A stretch of DNA of 9,122 bases from Sutterella sp. UBA1442 (GTDB lineage: Bacteria; Pseudomonadota; Gammaproteobacteria; Burkholderiales; Burkholderiaceae_F). How positions within the stretch are numbered: the first letter of the stretch is position 1; every line of letters begins with the position of its first letter. Both the position numbers and the translations under genes were made by a program. The notes beneath the pieces are model-generated. The model was not told the DNA's origin and made no database searches. It saw only the letters and a list, made by a program, of their open reading frames with translations. Shown one piece after another: positions 6,161 to 9,122 of the stretch. The stretch is taken from positions 18,603 to 27,724 of the forward strand of contig DCTK01000017.1 of NCBI GenBank assembly GCA_002329575.1, read 5' to 3'.

Positions 6161-6770
6161 ATTTCTCGTGGCGTTTCCTTAAATTTTGCGCGATGTCGGC
6201 TAACGAAAGCCCTTCTTTTTTCAAGAGCACGAGCAAGTGGTACATGAGGTCGCTTGCCTCATCAATCGTTTCCCGACGGTCGTGTACCGTAGCTGCAAGC
6301 GCCGTCTCAAGCCCTTCCTCCCCGACTTTTTGCGCGATGCGTTTGGTGCCAGCGGCAAAAAGTCTCGCCGTATAGGATTTTTCGGGTGACATGAGGCTGT
6401 GCTCGGCAATGATGCGCTCGAGTTCCGAGAGAAAATTAAGCGAATGCTCTGCCTCGTTAAAGCAACTTTCGCAGCCGCGATGGCACGTGGGGCCGACCGG
6501 ATCGGCAAGAATGAGGACGGCATCGCGATCGCAGTCTAAGCTCATGTCTTTTAAGATTAAAAAGTTGCTGCTTGTTTCGCCCTTGACCCACAGTCTACCT
6601 TTAGAGCGTGAGAAAAACGTGACTTTACCCGTCGCCGTCGTTTGCTCAAGAGCTTCTCGATTCATGTACCCGAGCATCAAAACACGGCCCGAAGTCGCGT
6701 TTTGCACAACAGCGGGAATGAGCCCCCCCGCCTTCTCAAAATCAATCGTATTAATATCAATGCTATTCAT
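6159..6770 (-). CDS. hisIE: Bifunctional phosphoribosyl-AMP cyclohydrolase / phosphoribosyl-ATP pyrophosphatase
   Basis: This cytosolic fusion enzyme performs histidine steps 2 and 3: it removes pyrophosphate from phosphoribosyl-ATP and opens the adenine ring of phosphoribosyl-AMP. The ATG at 6770-6768 is chosen over an in-frame TTG at 6785 because GAAAGG sits 7 bases upstream. The resulting 203 residues equal the length of E. coli HisI. Residues 1 to about 112 are the HisI domain: [11 protein letters not shown] (31-41), [11 protein letters not shown] (51-61), the metal-binding DCDRD (79-83), and [11 protein letters not shown] (93-103) with its Cys/His cluster. Residues about 115-203 are the HisE domain: [20 protein letters not shown] (132-151), EEGLETALA, then [14 protein letters not shown]. 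All expected catalytic regions are present. It is the last gene of the his operon, 45 bp after hisF. The fused form is unusual for a betaproteobacterium. Confidence 0.96.
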   Translation of the reverse strand: MNSIDINTIDFEKAGGLIPAVVQNATSGRVLMLGYMNREALEQTTATGKVTFFSRSKGRLWVKGETSSNFLILKDMSLDCDRDAVLILADPVGPTCHRGCESCFNEAEHSLNFLSELERIIAEHSLMSPEKSYTARLFAAGTKRIAQKVGEEGLETALAATVHDRRETIDEASDLMYHLLVLLKKEGLSLADIAQNLRKRHEK

Positions 6771-6815
6771 CGTGTAACCTTTCAAAATCTGTTCAAGCGT
6801 TTATCAAAGCCCTAG

Positions 6816-7589
6816 TCAAAGTCGGATCGCAATGCCCTTATCCTTGAGGTAACGCTTTAAGTCGTCCACTTCAATCATTCGTTTGTGAAAGACCGAGGCG
6901 GCCAAGGCGCCGTCCACATCAGCTTTGGCAAAGGCATCGTAGAAGTGCTCGCAGGCTCCGGCGCCGCCCGAGGCAATCAAAGGCACACGACAGAGCGCCC
7001 GCACTTTTTTCAGCTGCTCAATATCGTAGCCCGTGCGCACGCCGTCGCAATTCATCATATTGAGAACGATTTCGCCTGCGCCGCGCTTTTGAACTTCGAC
7101 TACCCAATCGAGCGCCTTTTTCTCAGTCCTGCGCGTTTTTTTCTCGTCGCCCGTAAACTGATTGACCCAGTAGGTATCGGTTTCTTTTTCGTACCAGGAG
7201 TCAATGCCCACCACCACACACTGCACGCCGAATCGATCGGCCATGCGCTCGATCAAATCAGGATCGCTTAATGCGGGCGAATTAATGGAGATTTTGTCAG
7301 CGCCGTAGGCAAGGATCTTGGCTGCGTCATCGACCGTACGGATGCCGCCTGCGACACAAAACGGGATGTCGATTGTCTCGGCTACGCGTCGAACCCATTC
7401 TTTATCCACCGTGCGGGCGTCCGACGATGCCGTAATGTCGTAAAAGACCAATTCATCAATGCCTTCTTGGCTATAGCGACGGGCGAGTTCCACAATATCG
7501 CCCACCACTTCGTGGTTTCTGAACTGAACCCCTTTGACGACTTGACCGTCTTTAACGTCTAAACACGCAATGATTCGTTTGGCAAGCAT
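6816..7589 (-). CDS. hisF: Imidazole glycerol phosphate synthase, cyclase subunit
   Basis: HisF is the (beta/alpha)8-barrel half of IGP synthase. With ammonia delivered by HisH it converts PRFAR to imidazole glycerol phosphate and AICAR. The 257-residue protein starts [20 protein letters not shown] and has the usual family length. The two catalytic aspartates are Asp11 (CLDV) and Asp130 (VVGIDSW). The ammonia-gate residues Arg5, Glu46 and Lys99 are present, and Glu173 (RGAGEI) fits the fourth, displaced by a small loop insertion. Phosphate-binding loops VAGGIR and IASGGAG are intact. A strong ribosome binding site, AAAGGAGG (7597-7604 on the complementary strand), lies 7 bases upstream inside hisA, and the gene overlaps hisA by 31 bp. 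It acts with the HisH encoded upstream. Confidence 0.97.
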   Translation of the reverse strand: MLAKRIIACLDVKDGQVVKGVQFRNHEVVGDIVELARRYSQEGIDELVFYDITASSDARTVDKEWVRRVAETIDIPFCVAGGIRTVDDAAKILAYGADKISINSPALSDPDLIERMADRFGVQCVVVGIDSWYEKETDTYWVNQFTGDEKKTRRTEKKALDWVVEVQKRGAGEIVLNMMNCDGVRTGYDIEQLKKVRALCRVPLIASGGAGACEHFYDAFAKADVDGALAASVFHKRMIEVDDLKRYLKDKGIAIRL

Positions 7590-8320
7590 CGAAGTGCCTC
7601 CTTTACCGTAAAGCGATTTTCCAATAACGCCCGGCCGACAATAATGCTGTCTAAGCCCAGCCCGGCGAGTGCACGAATGTCATCCAACGACCCGATTCCG
7701 CCTGAGGCAATAAAGCCGATTGCAGGATACTGACCGCAAAGTTTTCGGTAGAGCTCGGTGTTGGCGCCTTTAAGCATCCCGTCTCGGGCAATATCGGTAC
7801 AAAGCACATACTGAAGGCCCAAAGGTGCGAACCGATCGATGACGTCTTCAATTCGAACGGAGCTCACCGACTGCCAGGCATCGGTTGCGACATATGCGTC
7901 TCCTTTTGAATCAAGCGAGACGTCAAGCGCCAACACAATTGTCTCTCCTCCGAAGCGCTTAAAAAGGGCTTTAACCGCTTCGGGCTTTTTGACGGCAAGC
8001 GACCCGATAACCACACGGGAGACGCCGGCATTTAAAAGCGCCTCGACATCAGACTCGCTTCGAATACCCCCGCCCACTTCAATAGTGACGTGAAGGGTTT
8101 TCACCAGCGACTCAATCAGGGCCGTCTGGCGTTTGGTTGTGTCTTTGGCACCCGTTAAATCCACGAGATGCAATTGCGTAGCGCCCTCTTTCACATACTC
8201 GCTTAAAACGTCGGCGGGCTTTACGGCAAAGTCCGTGCGCCTGTCGTAGTCGCCTTGTTGAAGCCGCACGACGGTGCCTTCGATCAGATCGACGGCAGGC
8301 AATAGTTTGGTCACTCTCAT
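7559..8320 (-). CDS. hisA: ProFAR isomerase (1-(5-phosphoribosyl)-5-[(5-phosphoribosylamino)methylideneamino]imidazole-4-carboxamide isomerase)
   Basis: HisA carries out the Amadori-type isomerisation of ProFAR to PRFAR, the step before IGP synthase. The start at 8320-8318 gives [15 protein letters not shown] and 253 residues, normal for the family. A longer frame upstream would only add residues inside hisH. Asp11 (PAVDL), Asp133 (ALDVS) and Thr175 (LCTDIARDG) match the known catalytic set. The phosphate-binding loops EVGGGIRSE (81-89) and IASGGIGS (214-221) are present, as is the (beta/alpha)8 half-barrel repetition shared with HisF. Its ATG overlaps the hisH stop in ATGA, with AAAGG upstream, so translation is likely coupled. 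At the other end it overlaps hisF by 31 bp and uses a TAG stop. Confidence 0.97.
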   Translation of the reverse strand: MRVTKLLPAVDLIEGTVVRLQQGDYDRRTDFAVKPADVLSEYVKEGATQLHLVDLTGAKDTTKRQTALIESLVKTLHVTIEVGGGIRSESDVEALLNAGVSRVVIGSLAVKKPEAVKALFKRFGGETIVLALDVSLDSKGDAYVATDAWQSVSSVRIEDVIDRFAPLGLQYVLCTDIARDGMLKGANTELYRKLCGQYPAIGFIASGGIGSLDDIRALAGLGLDSIIVGRALLENRFTVKEALRCLPNESLRV

Positions 8321-8916
8321 AGTGCGCCTTTCACAAAATTCATCAATAACTTGGCGCCGGCTCTGCCCGAGCGCTCGGGGTGAAACTGCACGCCGTAGAA
8401 GTTTTTGTAACAAACGGCAGCTGAAAACGCTTCGCCGTATTCGCAGGATGCAATCGTCATGGGATTCACAGGCGTTGCAAAACTGTGCACGAAGTAAAAG
8501 TATTCCCCGTTTAAACCCTCAAAAAGCCCCGCGGGCTCGGTGACAGTCACGTTGTTCCAGCCCATGTGAGGCAAAGTAAGGCCCCCCGTTTTCAGTTGCC
8601 TGACCGTGGCATCCATAACGCCTAAGGTTTGAACGCCGCCCGACTCTTTACTTGCAGCACCCAAAATTTGCATCCCGAGACAAATCCCCAAAACGGGCTG
8701 GGTGAGTGCACGCACGGTCTCGATCAGATTGCGCTCTTTGAGCATCGCCATAGCTGCACCGGCACTGCCCACCCCAGGCAAAAAGACGCGATCGGCAACT
8801 AAAATTCTTGATGCTTTAGTTGTCACGGTCACGGGCACACCAAGTCGCACGAGAGCGGCTTTCAATGACGTGAGGTTACAGCACCCCGTATCGATAATTA
8901 CAATGTCATTGGCCAT
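8317..8916 (-). CDS. hisH: Imidazole glycerol phosphate synthase, glutamine amidotransferase subunit
   Basis: HisH is the class I glutaminase subunit that supplies ammonia to HisF. The 199-residue protein has the full catalytic triad: the nucleophile Cys79 in VLGICLGMQ, and His179 and Glu181 in VQFHPERSG. The oxyanion-strand motif LPGVGS (46-51) is present, as are PHMGWN and YFYFVHSFA, which are typical of HisH. The ATG at 8916-8914 shares one base with the hisB stop (TGATG), and AAAGGAG inside the end of hisB serves as its ribosome binding site, so the two are translationally coupled. It sits between hisB and hisA, the conserved his order, and forms the IGP synthase heterodimer with HisF. 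Confidence 0.97.
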   Translation of the reverse strand: MANDIVIIDTGCCNLTSLKAALVRLGVPVTVTTKASRILVADRVFLPGVGSAGAAMAMLKERNLIETVRALTQPVLGICLGMQILGAASKESGGVQTLGVMDATVRQLKTGGLTLPHMGWNNVTVTEPAGLFEGLNGEYFYFVHSFATPVNPMTIASCEYGEAFSAAVCYKNFYGVQFHPERSGRAGAKLLMNFVKGAL

Positions 8917-9122
8917 CAGAGCACTCCTTTGGATGTGGGCAATTGATTACCCGTAACACGCACGGCTTCTCTGAGAGAACGGCCGAAACACTTAAACAAA
9001 CTTTCGGCAACATGATGATCATTTTGGCCGACAGACTTCATGTGAAGTGTGGCTTCAAGTTTCATGGCGAGTGAACGGAAAAAATGTTCGATCATTTCCG
9101 TGGACATGTCGCCAACCTTTCC
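8916..9122 (-). CDS. hisB: Imidazole glycerol-phosphate dehydratase, C-terminal 68 residues (cut by window edge)
   Basis: HisB dehydrates imidazole glycerol phosphate to imidazole acetol phosphate. Only the C-terminus is in the window; the reading frame is open to the right edge ([15 protein letters not shown]...), so the real start lies outside. [17 protein letters not shown] is a near-match to the E. coli enzyme. [20 protein letters not shown] carries the second metal-binding His-His-X3-Glu motif, and the protein ends in the family-typical LPTSKGVL. Whether this gene is fused to a histidinol-phosphatase domain, as in enterobacteria, cannot be seen because that domain would be N-terminal. 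It is the most upstream his gene visible and overlaps hisH by one base. Confidence 0.96.
   Translation of the reverse strand, partial: GKVGDMSTEMIEHFFRSLAMKLEATLHMKSVGQNDHHVAESLFKCFGRSLREAVRVTGNQLPTSKGVL

Noticed and set aside
8321..8413. Extended HisA start giving 284 residues
   Set aside because: The extra 31 residues lie within hisH in another frame. The start at 8320 gives the canonical N-terminus and an ATGA overlap with a ribosome binding site.
1..9122. CRISPR arrays, insertion sequences, tRNA or rRNA genes
   Set aside because: I saw no regularly spaced repeats, transposase fragments, terminal inverted repeats, or tRNA-like cloverleaf segments anywhere in the window.

Overview
The window looks like part of a chromosome from a Gram-negative, probably host-associated anaerobic betaproteobacterium, most likely a Sutterellaceae-type member of the Burkholderiales (Sutterella/Parasutterella-like). 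That placement is an inference. It rests on the Burkholderiales-style general porin with a C-terminal Phe, a DcuC-family anaerobic C4-dicarboxylate carrier, and a LysR-controlled catabolic cassette. No marker gene settles it.

The left two thirds (1-6089) read as one small catabolic locus. A metal-dependent amidohydrolase, cut by the left edge, runs leftward from 565. A LysR-type regulator starts at 782 and runs rightward, so the two share a divergent control region (566-781). A strong intrinsic terminator (1795-1836) closes the regulator. After a 187-bp leader containing a palindromic LysR-type box (1914-1932) come a DcuC-family transporter (2024-3295), an outer-membrane porin (3320-4510) and an argininosuccinate/adenylosuccinate-lyase superfamily enzyme (4614-6089), all rightward, followed by a second strong terminator (6132-6160). 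The three are probably one operon; a long hairpin without a T-tract sits between porin and lyase. The simplest reading is that the porin admits an N-substituted dicarboxylic compound, the DcuC carrier moves it or exchanges a C4-dicarboxylate, the amidohydrolase opens an amide or cyclic amide, and the lyase splits a C-N bond. Fumarate is the expected product for this superfamily. The substrate is not known from the sequence.

The right third (6159-9122) is the 3' half of a leftward histidine operon in the order hisB (partial), hisH, hisA, hisF, hisIE. Overlapping start and stop codons couple hisB-hisH, hisH-hisA and hisA-hisF. It encodes the middle and second-step enzymes: IGP dehydratase, both IGP synthase subunits, the HisA isomerase, and a bifunctional cyclohydrolase/pyrophosphatase. 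HisI and HisE are fused in one 203-residue protein, which is not the usual betaproteobacterial arrangement. The his operon converges on the lyase gene, and the lyase terminator's T-tract runs into the hisIE stop codon.

The least ordinary item is the lyase. Its signature motifs mix argininosuccinate-lyase and adenylosuccinate/carboxymuconate-lyase features, and the normally conserved Thr-His pair reads Thr-Asn.
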